Shown: positions 25,505-37,500 of the stretch, piece after piece
Position numbering within the stretch: position 1 is the stretch's first letter
Layout of the letters: each line of letters opens with the position of its first letter
From: Nectonema munidae
Taxonomy: Eukaryota; Nematomorpha; Nectonematoida; Nectonematidae
Assembly: GCA_030549495.1 (NCBI GenBank)
Contig: JAUIRK010000992.1
Location: 62,001 to 126,000 of the forward strand
Direction of reading: 5' to 3'
DNA: 64,000 bases
Position numbers and translations under genes: made by a program
The notes under the pieces: model-generated
What the model was told of the DNA's origin: nothing
What the model saw: only the letters and a program-made list of their open reading frames with translations
The model's database searches: none

Positions 25505-27570
25505 AATGAAATTCGGAAGTAAATTGTGCTACTAATCAAATAAAATTTTTGGGAGAAATTTTCCACCACTATGGTCATCAACGTATCTTAAATTACCAAC
25601 TGGAGGAGGAGGGTGGATACTTTGAAATTAGCGGCTGTCCAGTCTTTTCAAAATTTCACGATATAATTCATTATCTAATTTTATTTTTCTGTTCATATTA
25701 TTACACTTGGTTAGTCTTAAAGATGTACTGTTTGGAAAAGTACAGTACCATTCCTTCATCTAGCTTAACCGTGCCGTCTTTTTGGCAAACTCCTAGCTTA
25801 TTATAACAAAATGATAAAATCTTTACTTGTTTTAGTATTATATAAGATTAAAATGAATCTCGAATGTGACAAGTTAACTTCTAAAAGTTTAAAAGGCACA
25901 AATTTAGTGCATAATGTTTATTTCATCAGATTAATATGATTAAAAACATATTTAACAAAAAATCCACGGTAAAGTTTTTTTGGTGTATTTTTCATATCAT
26001 ATGTATTCTGAAAATAAATTTTATTTTAACATACTATATAAAAGTTTGTTTTAAAGTTACCTTCAACTAAATTTGTCTTTGAAAAGTGTCGTTTTTTGGC
26101 TTGCAATTGCTACAAAATGTCCTGTTTTTTGAACCAAATAAAATATCGCTAGCCTACATTTAGTACTATCTTCATTCTAATTCCTTGTATTTTAAATAAA
26201 TAAACTTCTTTTTCTTCTGAGGTGATTTTGCACGATTTTAAAAGCTCATTTTTGATCATTTTCGAAAAGCTTCATCTTTTTGAGCTGAAGTTTTGAAAAG
26301 TGTAGATATTTTTTAAATGGAACTAGGGCAATATAAAACGACTTCATCGGGAGTATGGGGCGCACAGACCGAAGGTAACCTAAATTCTTGCTGTAATGTG
26401 AAAATAAGAATCACAAGATAATGGAATACATAAATAAATTTGTTCAAAATTCTTTTATCCACATGCGCGCGGAATAATGTAAAAAGTACAGTCAAGTTGA
26501 AGCATAATATTAAAAAATAGTAATATAATAAATTTTGTTACAAGATCCATAGCGTAATATAATCAGTTACGCACATACCGCGGCAAAGGTCTAATTTTAT
26601 TAGACTTGTTGAGTAGATTTTTGATCTTACTTTATTTGTTTTAAGGTTAAGTCTTAGAATGAATATTTATAATCTATTTTTTTCAATCTTTTCTTTTATA
26701 ATAATTTTTGAAAATTATAAAAAAAAAAAGTTTGCCCCCTCCCCCCAATTTCCATGCATGAGTACTTGAGCGTAAATCAAATTCCAAATAATATACATGG
26801 CATCTTAGATATAAGAATAATCCAAAAAATACAATGAAATTTTCCATAATGAATTTTGCGAGTGCAAGTATGTGATGTTCGCAATCGCTTTTGTCTATGC
26901 CAAATTTGTCAATGATAAACGCGGAATATGACATCACGTCTACTAATACATGGTGTAACTTTTTAAACGTCTAAGGACTATACATTTTAAGACTTTCAAA
27001 TGCTTTTCATTTCTTAGGCCTTGTTTAATTGAAAATTTTGGATGGTAGAGGGGGGGGGGGTTAGTAAATGTTTATGATTTCTTTTGAATAACTATTTTAC
27101 AATATCCATATATATTATATTTTATAAATTTTTTAGCATAAATTCCATTTTATGATAAATAATGATGATATTACTTGACTCAAAATTTTCTTTTTGACAA
27201 AGGATATAAGCATAAAATTCGATGATAATATAAGAAATAAAAAGAAAATTCTACCATTCTTTTTCTTCTTCTCTAATACCTGTACTTTAAGTGATTGTTA
27301 TGTTTGTAAGTTTCATCTATGATAATTTTTTTCCTTTATTTCTAAGCGGTCATCTGGCCTTTAATAATCTTGATTTTTTTAGAACCTTTGTTCATTCCAT
27401 GTAATTTATAGATTTTGTAAACCACGGCTTCTTCTCATCATTATGTTTAATTTCTTTTACTCAATATTATTTTGAAATAAACTTTCTCTCTCTCTCATTG
27501 TTCATATTTTGAGGGAAGAAACTCGAATTGTGCCTTCTCAATGAAAAGGGCCTAGCGTTGCTCTACGTTT

Positions 27571-27645
27571 ACCAGCAGTTCTCTATCTCTTTTACCAGCA
27601 GTTCTCTATCTCTTTTACCAGCAGTTCTCTATCTCTTTTACCAGT
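27571..27645 (+). repeat. 23-bp tandem repeat, three full units
   Basis: The unit ACCAGCAGTTCTCTATCTC plus TTTT occurs at 27571-27593, 27594-27616 and 27617-27639 without a mismatch, followed by the start of a fourth (ACCAG). This is a young minisatellite. Confidence 0.9.
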
Positions 27646-28255
27646 GGTTACTGTCTAAGCAATCCTCAGGCCATTATGTACTTATCTTTTTCTGCGCATT
27701 GAAACGTTGTAAAATTTGATTGTTCAAAGCTTCAGCAAAAGTTAATGGAATATCAACTTTTAAGTAATTAAATAAAATTTGAATAATTATAGTTAATTCA
27801 ATTATTATTAATTTCTTTGCATAGAGAGGCATTCCTTGTTTATACTTCCTTCTAAAAACAGGGCCCCGTTTTGATTTTTATTTGTGGACGAAATCTCGTT
27901 AAACGAAATCGTATATTGACTTCGAGCTAGAATTCCTGAATTTCGCTTTCAAAGGATAAACATTTCATACTTGGATGAATATTTGAGTTTCTTTTAAAAT
28001 GTGCTCTTTTACTCATTTCATATTCACAAGGAGAAGAGAAAGTTTTTTTATTTTGAAATTGCGTGCGTGAAACGTGAAAGTTAGCTAACCTCAAAAGCGT
28101 TAAAGCTCTTTTTCCTTTATCATAAATATTTTATAATGACTCTGTCATAGTTATGCAGCAGCGACTTTGAGACGTTAATTAAATAGAGAGATGCATATTT
28201 AACATGTTTGCCTTCATTTCTCACTGTGCGCGAATCTTTCAAAAATTTTGTGTTG

Positions 28256-28268
28256 ATTCAGTCAGTGT
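28256..28268 (+). promoter_or_regulatory. Possible initiator for FGFRL1
   Basis: ATTCAGTCAGTGT contains two overlapping TCAGT words, the arthropod initiator core, about 175 bp upstream of the FGFRL1 start codon. No convincing TATA box or downstream promoter element was seen. This is a sequence-match suggestion only. Confidence 0.2.
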
Positions 28269-28393
28269 AGTAGGGCACACACTCAAAGAAAGAGACTACA
28301 AACTCGCCTTTCTCATTGCTGGTGCATCAAAGCATGCATATTCTTAGAGATGCATTCTTTATTTCAGTGATTTATCCTGTTCCCACCTTTAAA

Positions 28394-28441
28394 ATGGCGC
28401 ACCCTCCTCATCCCCTGCTCTGCCAAGCTCGAATGAGATGA
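28394..28441 (+). CDS. Upstream ORF (15 codons) overlapping the FGFRL1 start
   Basis: An ATG at 28394 opens a 15-residue frame (MAHPPHPLLCQARMR) that stops with TGA at 28439-28441. The stop overlaps the FGFRL1 ATG at 28438-28440 as ATGA. If the transcript starts upstream, ribosomes would meet this ORF first. ATGA overlaps are known in some systems to allow re-initiation, so the uORF may damp FGFRL1 translation. Whether it lies in the mature mRNA is inferred. Confidence 0.4.
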   Translation: MAHPPHPLLCQARMR

Positions 28442-28513
28442 GCAAAAGATTCCTACCAATTACGCTTCTCCTCTTCTTTCTCTCCCACACAACCTACGGC
28501 ATCCGAAGCAAGG
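28438..28513 (+). CDS. FGFRL1: FGFRL1 exon 1 (signal peptide)
   Basis: Encodes MSKRFLPITLLLFFLSHTTY followed by GIRSK and the first base of a Gly codon. A short basic start, a hydrophobic core and a small-residue cleavage region make a standard signal peptide. The donor is G|GTAAGA at 28514, phase 1. The ATG at 28438 is chosen because the earlier ATG at 28433 is followed directly by a stop and the one at 28394 is in another frame. Confidence 0.8.
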
Positions 28514-31500
28514 GTAAGAACATCACGATTTACACACTAATCCTTTAAGCACTACGTTTTGGAAAAGTAATCCTCTCCTTATCTTTTCAATCAGCTTTGC
28601 ATCATAAAAGCACACTCTTTTTGAGACAGCGCTGTCCTATTTGGGAATAGAGGATTAAGCTAAAGATCAGCTCATTCCCTACTTGCCAACACCTGAAATG
28701 TGCTTTGTAATGTCGTCTACTTCCACCATCTCGACCCTTAAGGTTCGGTGAATGGCTGCAGGAAAGCGTTCGAAAAATAGTGTGAAATACGCCGATCTTA
28801 GCAGTGGAATAGTAATCTAGTCACTAAATTTGACTTCACAACTTATTATTATTATTATTATCATCCTTAGAAAAGTATATTGCATTGATTTTAGGGGCTT
28901 GCATTGTTCAAATTAATCAATGTATTGTTTTTCTATGTTTTATATACAAATTTGTGTACTCATTGCTCATCTCCCCCAAATTGTTATTATGAAAAAGTTG
29001 AATAAAAATATCACTAACATTTTTTCTTATAAAAAGGTGAATAAAAAAAATAGCTAACTAGAGAGCTAGTTAAAGCGTTTTGAGCTAGTTAGTGGATTGA
29101 TTAGTTATTTACATTAAACATTTTAAGACAGGAAGGAGATAACCAATAATTCTCCAAATTTGTTTTAAGTCGGCGAAGCAAGAGTATTTTGTTTTATTTG
29201 TTTTCATACAAATTTTTAATAAAAGCCAAAATATTTTTACCTGTGCAAATTATTGGAAGGCGTAGTCGCCTCACACCTCCGCTTCTGTGCCATTGATGTG
29301 AGGCCCGAATTATTTGCTAAAATAAATGATTCAAATTTGCTTTAACAATAACTATGCTGCTATCCAACATTTTTTGAGACGCGAGGCTGTAGTTAGATCG
29401 AGTTTCGGAGTCTAAAGTTTATACTACTTGAATATTAGCCATGGACAGTTGTTGTTATTATTAGCAAAAAATAAACGATTTTTTTCATTTTTTTATTATG
29501 TGATATCAAATAACATTCTTTCATTTTTTTTTTCCATTTTAATTAAAAATATATGAATATTTAGCCTTAGACAAGGGATAAACCAAGGAGAGGGCGTTTT
29601 CCCTCCCATCTGCAAAAAGTGATCATCTTATTTTTTTGAGAACAAAAAAGAAAAATATCTTGCTGAAAAAATTCTCAAATGAATTTTAATGGCAATATAA
29701 ATTAGTGTTTATTTTATTTTACTTTATTTGCTATAAACAAAGTAAAAACCTTCATATCCCACTCTTTACTTCATTTGAAAGAAGATTCGTATTGGTACAT
29801 TTCAACTTTGTCTGTTTTATTCCTTATGAATGAATAAAAAAGATTGAAAGTTTATAAACTTTTTTGCCACTTCAAACTATATTTCATTTTGAACAGTGAT
29901 TTGCAATTCTATTTTATCTTTTTACAATTCTTTTCTGTCTTTTTCCAATTTTTGGTTTGCGGGTGTTTTGATTTTTGGATAATTTAAATTTAAGGATTAA
30001 TTAATGAAAATTTAGTTAAATATTTTCCATAGAGAACAACCTCTCTGTATCTAAAGAAGTTAAATTAAGAGTGTTTCTTTTCAACACGTCATAAGTGAAT
30101 TGACAGACTAATATTTAAAACAAGGCTTTCTTTTTTTGATTGAACTGAAGATAGGAAAATGGAGATTAAAGCTAAGCAAATCGTTTTTCTATCGCAAGAA
30201 ATTTTTTGTTGTTTTGATGTTGATGGTTTTCAATTTTTAGGGCCTCCAAAACTCACATCCAAAGTTCATTCAGAGAAAATAGGTTACACGAATCAAACGC
30301 TTCTACTGCCGTGTTCTATAGAAGCGTATCCAAAGCCCTACTACAAATGGTACAAAGACAAAGACGAAGTCAATTGGTCGTGGTCTGGGCTTAAGCATTT
30401 GAAGTCGGGATCATTGGAAATTCTGAACGCTTCCATTCGCGATACCGGCAAGTACGCATGCCTCGCAGTTAATGGATTCGGTAGCAAACGAATCACCTAC
30501 GACCTCCTTGTTCTAGGTATGTTGCGAATATCCTAAAAACAAGAGTTAGGAGTAAGAGTAAGATTAAAAAGAGTAAATAAGTATATTTGCTACTCCAATA
30601 CTAATATTGATTGATTGATTGATTGAATCTATCTTATTTTTAAGAAATGTCGTGATTTGATTTAATGTTTCTATTATATTTTAGTTCTTTGTTTCACTTA
30701 GTTTAATCATTAATTAATTTTTAAAATTGTTAGACATTTTGCTTCAAAAAAAGCGTTTAATTTAAATTTGCGTAGTAATTATCATGTAATGTAACTAAGC
30801 TCTTAAATTTTGCGTAATGATTCTCAAGACAATGATAAAAAAATTCAGCGTAATATTATTTATTTCAGAGTAGAGATATATCGGATATCCGCATATGCGA
30901 ATCATTCGCAAAAATTTTTACATCCTCATGCGCTGATTTTTTTCATGTTAACATCTGCATCCGCAATTTAAAATCTTTACAGTATAGCTACTTTTCTAAT
31001 CTTTACATTGTAGCTACTTTTCTCGATCCGAGATTCAAAAGTAAATTGTTCACCAATTTTGAAACAACAAATAAAGTAAAAACTTTTCTTTTGAATTTAT
31101 ATGATGAGGATAAGATTGATAAATAGTAGCATAGAAGTAAAAAGCTGCAAAAAATGAAGAAACTGTCCTCCTAGCACTGTTCAAAGCGAGCAGCTCTTTA
31201 GCAGCGCCGCAAATATTTATACCGACAAACAAAAGAGATTACTAGGGAAAAAGTAGAAAAACTGTTATTTCTTAAAAATTTTTTACCTGTAATTAATAAT
31301 GATTATATTTAAATAAATTTTTCTAATTATTCTGATTTAGGTTTTTTTACATTGGTGGATTAAAAAACAGTAAAAAATGTAAAAAAGGAATTAAAATAGT
31401 AAGATACTGTAAACTATAAAACATAAAAAATTTTAAATATTTTATATCCGCATCCGCTAATATTTCAAATCTAATACCCCCATCCGCGGAAGTAAAAAAA

Positions 31501-34500
31501 TTCACATCCGATACATCTCTACTTCTGAGTAAGAAAAACTTTCTACTTTTTTTTACTCCCAAATAAGATGAGAATAATTCAAAAATTTCCACTACTTTCC
31601 AGCCTTGCTAAAAACAACACTCCTTGTGATATATTTTTTAAGCGCTGGTGATGAGATTTGAATGCATGAAACTTTGTTACATCTCTTTGTCCTAGCGTGC
31701 TAGATGTAACTCCATCTATCCAGAGGCGTATTTAAGAGTGAAAGTTATATGTCCGCAGAAGCCACTCCTGTCAGGTGGCTTAATGGATATTAAGGTTAAA
31801 ATAATAACACTGTGTAACAAATTTGAGGTTCAAAAAGTACAAGTAAGTAAGACTGGTTTCGGGGTCAAAAAATTGTCCTGATTCTGAATATGACTTTTGT
31901 TTATTCAGATTAGGCGCTGTACAAAAAACAATAAAAATTTGGTTGATATAACAAAACATTTATTGGTTATAAATTAAAAATATACACATGCCAGTTCAAA
32001 CAACCTTTGTCCTTCTAACCCTTTTGTGTAAAGTGTGATCTTCCGTTTTTATACCCCAGCAGTAGTCTGCCAACATACCAGGGTTCCATTTTCCTTTGAA
32101 TCGTCGCTCCATCACTGATATATCTTGATGAAAGCTCTCGCCATGTTCATCACTCACTTCTCAAAGATTTTCAGCAAAAAATCCAGATGAGAGTGGAGCA
32201 CATGAACTTTTAGAGACATATTACATCCATGTCATGGTAATGACTTGGCAAATTATTCACAACTTTCACATAGTCTTTTGAACGATGTTTGCCCAAAAAG
32301 TTATTGCAAACTTCTCTGAATGACTCAAACGCAAGCTTCTCTTTTATCATGAGATGTGTGACGAAAGTTTCATCAAGCGCGATTTTTCGAATTTGAGGAC
32401 CTATGAAGACACCTTCTTTAATTTTAGCTTTACCGAGGGAAGGGAACTTTTCTGCAAAGTATGCAAATGCGGAGGATTCTCTGTCCAAAGCTTTCACAAA
32501 TTGTTTGAACAAGCCAAGTAAAATAATTCTATCACTTTTTATAAGGGGTTTGTTTATAATGTTGTGCTTTCCTTGCTCTAATTCATCTCGGATTGGCCAA
32601 TCCTTGCGTACATAATGTTCTTCTCTTAATCTGGAATTCCATAAGCACAGAAAGCAGCAAAATTTAGAATATCCCAGCTGTAAGCCAGTAAGCATGGCTA
32701 TAACCATAAAATCCGCACAAACATGCCAGTTATGGTCATCATACTGTATGCTTGTTAAAATTGATTTCAGGTTCTCATATGATTCTTTCATTGGTTGTGC
32801 TATAAGTCATGGGAGCAGAAGGCAGAGTGTTACCATTGTGTAGCAGGACAGCTTTGATGCTGTTTATGGATGCGTCTATGAAAAGTCGCCAGTTCGTTAC
32901 ATCGTATGGAATTTGCAGTTGCTCAAAAAGCGCAGTGATGTTATTACAAAAACATAAACCACCCTCCATTGTGAATAACGCAAGTAGATCTTGTGATCGT
33001 TTTCTGTAAAGTGTAACTTTCACTCCTTTCTCAAAAAGATTACATTCTTGAAGCCTTGATACGAAAAAATTCTCCACATATGTAACAAAATCTGTTTTGA
33101 TCATTTTTGCACTGTCTTGCACTCATGTTAAAAATAAATTAGATCTGAAAAAAACTAAATAGAAATAATACAATGAAGTTAAATAAATTAATTTCAAATT
33201 TAATAACAACAAGGGTATACAGTTACAATTCTGTAAAAACCCTGCCTAATTTAGCAAAAAGTAGGCCAGGAATAGATTCCCCATATAATTTTGCATATAA
33301 ATACGGCCACAGATGTCTTGTACTTTTTTGAGTGTTGCACAGTGTATACTATTTTGATTTAAATATCCAGTCCTTTCATAGATTGAATAGGGTGATTATA
33401 TTTTTAAGTTTGCCTTATAGACAAGACTTTATTTATCAAAGAACACGCATATAAATAATCAACAATTAAAAACATAATAATAAATTCAAATATTGGTTAT
33501 CTTAACTTCAAATCAGTTAGGTCCCAAAGGTTTATTAAAACCGCAAGAAGGAAATCAAATCGTTTCCTACTTTTGGAAAGACCTTTCTCTCATATTCAAA
33601 TCATATATAAAATTAATGTAATGTCATCTGCATTCATTGTGTATTCACAAAAAATAGAACATTTCTCCTAATCATATGCTGTGAAGAACGAACGACTTTA
33701 AATTGATCCGTGTAGTACAGCACTTATAACACACCTTAAATCAGAACATATGTTATTCAAACAAACAACAACGTTATAGGACATTGACCTTAAAATATGT
33801 TTTGACTAAATCCATAAATTGCTTCTCATATCACATTAAAATTTTCTTCTCAGTAAAGTGATTCCCTTTTCATGTTAGAGGCAAAAGTCAGCTCAATTAT
33901 TTATTTGTTATCATATACTACTTTTAATTTTAGCTTAAAATATCCTGTGCCAAATGATTAATGAGAAAATAGCCTTTATAACGAATTTTATAGATAAGTG
34001 ACGATTTGCTTAAGTTCAACTTATCAAATTTCAAAGAAAAAAAATATTTGGTGGAAGTTTGTTTTTCAAACCACCCGAGTTGTGTTGTTGTTTTTAAGTA
34101 ATTTGGAACTGAGAAGTAAAATAATCGTGCTGGATTTGTTTTTGTAATGATATATCTTTTGTTATACCACATATTGCGTAACACTTAAAACATTTGGTTA
34201 TTTTGCACTTTAATTCCTGATTGAGGAAGTTTTTGTTATACCGGTAATAAAAATAAGATCTTTTTGGATAATTTGTAATTGAAGCAACTGTGTTTCAGAA
34301 ACTCATTTAGCATATTACAATCCTGCCTGGAATCTGGATATTTTTTCTCACTGGATAAAATAGCAGGTCCTTGTCTAAGTTTTAGTTTACACATATTTTG
34401 ATGTTTTTAATAGAAAGCGTGTAGTATTTCCAGGTGTTGCTGGATACGTTATCTATTTTATCGACAAGGCATCATATATCTTCCTTTGCTTTAACATTGA

Positions 34501-37500
34501 GTGCTTAGACTAACATTTTATTTTTATGAAACAAAGAAAATTGGGTTAACGCGTTGAGTAAAACTGATAAAATTTGTGTTGTTGTCGTTTTTCTATCTTA
34601 AAGGTCACACTTTAAGTAAGTTACATTTATGAAGAATTTTCTATGCACTTTTTCACAGTATCATATTTTCATTTTTACATTGCTGCTTGAACAAACTAAG
34701 CATAAAACATAATTTAATCATAATTATAATTTAAAATCAAGATCTCAATGAAAAGCGAATGTGCTTTTCTTCATCTCCAATTGACGAAACTTTAATTTAC
34801 TCTAACAAAAAACTAAGAAATTGGATGATAAATGATTAAATTAATTAACCGTATGTATAACCATGGCTGTGCAGTCGAAATAGAAGCGCTATTTTTAGCC
34901 TGATCATTTGCAGTTGAATTCACAAAAATGATAACAATTTAGACTCCGCACTTGTACAGAATTATGGGCCTTGGGGGTTCTTGGGCCTCGCGATAAAGAT
35001 AAATAAGGTCCCCGAATATCCTCATATAAGCACATATTAAAAAACTGAACTTTGCTTTTGAGGTTAGAGCATTAAATTTATTAATTTGTCTTTCTTAAAT
35101 ATGATAGCAGTTTAAAATAATTTTCAAATATGTTTAAGAAACTTGATAGCGTTGTAATTTTAAAATTCGATTTTAAATAAAAAAACATAAAATGCAAAAA
35201 AAGTTCTAATTTTAGAAAAATAGTAACTACTTTAACTGTTTAGAAAACAAGAAGTGAAATGGAATCAGGAGGTTACTAGTGTTCCGGAATTTTTGTCTTC
35301 TTAGTGTTCGCGTAAATTTAAAGGAAAAATTATTAATTTTCGGTTTGACGGTAATCATCTATTTTTTAATCTTGGTTCAAAAATTTGAGCAAGAAAAAAA
35401 TTTGATATTAAGGAATAAAAAAGTAATTTTTCAATAAAAAATTTATGCCAATCACAAATGATCAAAATAACAATTTGAAAGATCTTAAAATTGATCTTTA
35501 TACTTTATACGACTAAAGTTATTAAAGAAATTATTCTGATAACTTTAATGAGAAAATGAGCATTTTTGATTGTGGCGGAAGAATAATTTTGATCGAAGGA
35601 ATGTTAATTAAGATAAATACTATGAAAATTTCTGATTATGATTTGTTAAAGATGATGTAAGTATAAATTCCAAAAAATACGGAAATATTCTTAGATTAGT
35701 GTAGCTTTAACGATAAAAAACATTTCTATATCTATTCAAAAATAATTTTACTTTTTAAACAATTAAATTAAAAATTGATAAATCCCTGTAAGTAAATATA
35801 TTACGGGAGGAAAAATTTCAAAGATTAGTGCAGGATCCCCGCAATCCCCAACTGACGAAAGAAACGCTAGCTGCATCCACTTATGCATTCTGCTACATTT
35901 GTAGTCGATTCATCACGTCAAAAGTAAAGAAGTTCTCATTTAGGCTATGCAAAAATGTGTGAAGCTTATAAATCATATTTTGTCATGCTGTTAGTGTTAA
36001 ATTCAAATCCTTTAAAGTCCTTTGTAAATGAAATAATAATTATTTAACCCATTTAAACCAACAAAAACATATCTAAAAAAAAACAAAAATTTAATTAAAA
36101 ATTAAAAAAAAAAAAAAAAGAAAAAATTTATGTTCCAAAATGGAACATTAATAATAATTAGTTTAACTTCCTTCATTTCACCGAACTAACATTTATTTTC
36201 GCTTGAATATCTTTTCCACAATCTCCTTCATTACAAACAGATGAGCCTAACTATTTGAAGTCCTTTAATTCTTTCAGTTCTTCACCATGTTTGTCTCTGA
36301 TATTTAACTTTTTTATGGTTTCAAGCATTCATTTTCAGTTCAAATATCCGTAAGTCAGTGTGCCATAACAAAAGCCTTCTTTTTAGTTCCTCAGGACTAT
36401 CCTCGATAATTGTCCCTTAATCAGCGAAAAGCAATTCTACAAATTTTTGTTGATGAATCACTATGATAAACAAAATCGTATCAACCATAAAGCATGTTGT
36501 AAACATTCTTCATTTTCCCATTTCTTCTGCAATTTCGCCTTTCATGCCATTTGTGCTTTCTCGTTAAGTTTTTTCTTAAACTTTTATTGAAAAATTTTAC
36601 TATAGAATGTTTTATTGTTAATCCTCAATCTTTAAAAAAATTCAAAATTGACTGTACAAAATTTTTAATGCTGGCTTAGCCGAAACACTTCCTGCCATTT
36701 AGCTAAAAACTTTCATGTAGAAGCGTCATCTTTTTCCGTATGATTTTTTTCGAAATGCAAAATACGAAATATTTTAGACTGCACTTTCCGCATTCTTGCT
36801 TTTGATCATGAAATATAAATAAGGGATTGTTTGCATTCTCTTTTTGATGACAACCATTTTTGTTCAAACTTGTACACTTTTAACATTCGCTCAACCAATA
36901 TTTCAAATATTTTGAAAAAGGCAATAAAAATTTGGAATAATAGTTATTTTCTCCTAGAATAACGCCTTTTCACAACTAAATGAGATTATTCTAGCTGACA
37001 CTGGAGGGTATAGCGCCTGCTTTCGCTTTTCACCGCTAGATTATTTAGTTGAAATCACTATGCCACGAGAGGACAGAGCTAGAGGTCTGCTGTCGGACGC
37101 ATTCCTTTTAAAGTATTTTTGAAGAAAAGGAGCCTATCCTTATTTGCGGGTCTAGACAGTTAACGGCACTGAAGTTTAAATTAAGTTTTCTTAATTTTAC
37201 TCTTAGAAAAAAATGACCAAAATAATGCTGCGAAGCGTCAAGATGATTTGGAAAACAAATATTCAAAGTTGGAGGATGGAAGTAAGTGTTGCTCTAATTA
37301 AGAATGATATTCATCCATTTCTAATGATGTCCGAGATCGTAAAAAATGATTAAATATTTCAGAGAAGCCAACTTTTACACGCTTTGATTCAATGAAACGA
37401 CTCGTTAAAGTTCGGAAAAGTGCTCGGAGTTATGTCAACTTCGAGTGCTCAACCACTTCAAATCCTAAAGGAGAGATTAAATGGTTCAAAGATGGCCTTC

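Larger units (their letters stand above)
25505..28393. other. Gene-free stretch upstream of FGFRL1
   Basis: No exon was recognised. An 85-codon open segment at 25549-25806 follows the candidate membrane gene but has no recognised domain. A G-run lies at 27051-27060 and a 23-bp tandem repeat at 27571-27645. The last few hundred bases presumably hold the FGFRL1 promoter and 5' UTR. Confidence 0.45.
30517..37206 (+). other. FGFRL1 intron 2, transposon-filled
   Basis: A 6690-bp intron from GTATGT to TTACTCTTAG. It contains a (TTGA)n run at about 30608-30626, a short hAT derivative (30866-31527), a minus-strand copy of the unnamed family (31980-33122) and a LINE RT fragment (36165-36560). A poly-A stretch lies near 36100. 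No further FGFRL1 exon is required: phases match directly from exon 2 to exon 3. Confidence 0.7.

Noticed and set aside
31640-31735. Possible tRNA-like sequence on the minus strand (TAGCACGCTAGGA ... GCATTCAAATCTC)
   Set aside because: The box spacing is roughly right, but no stems could be paired convincingly.
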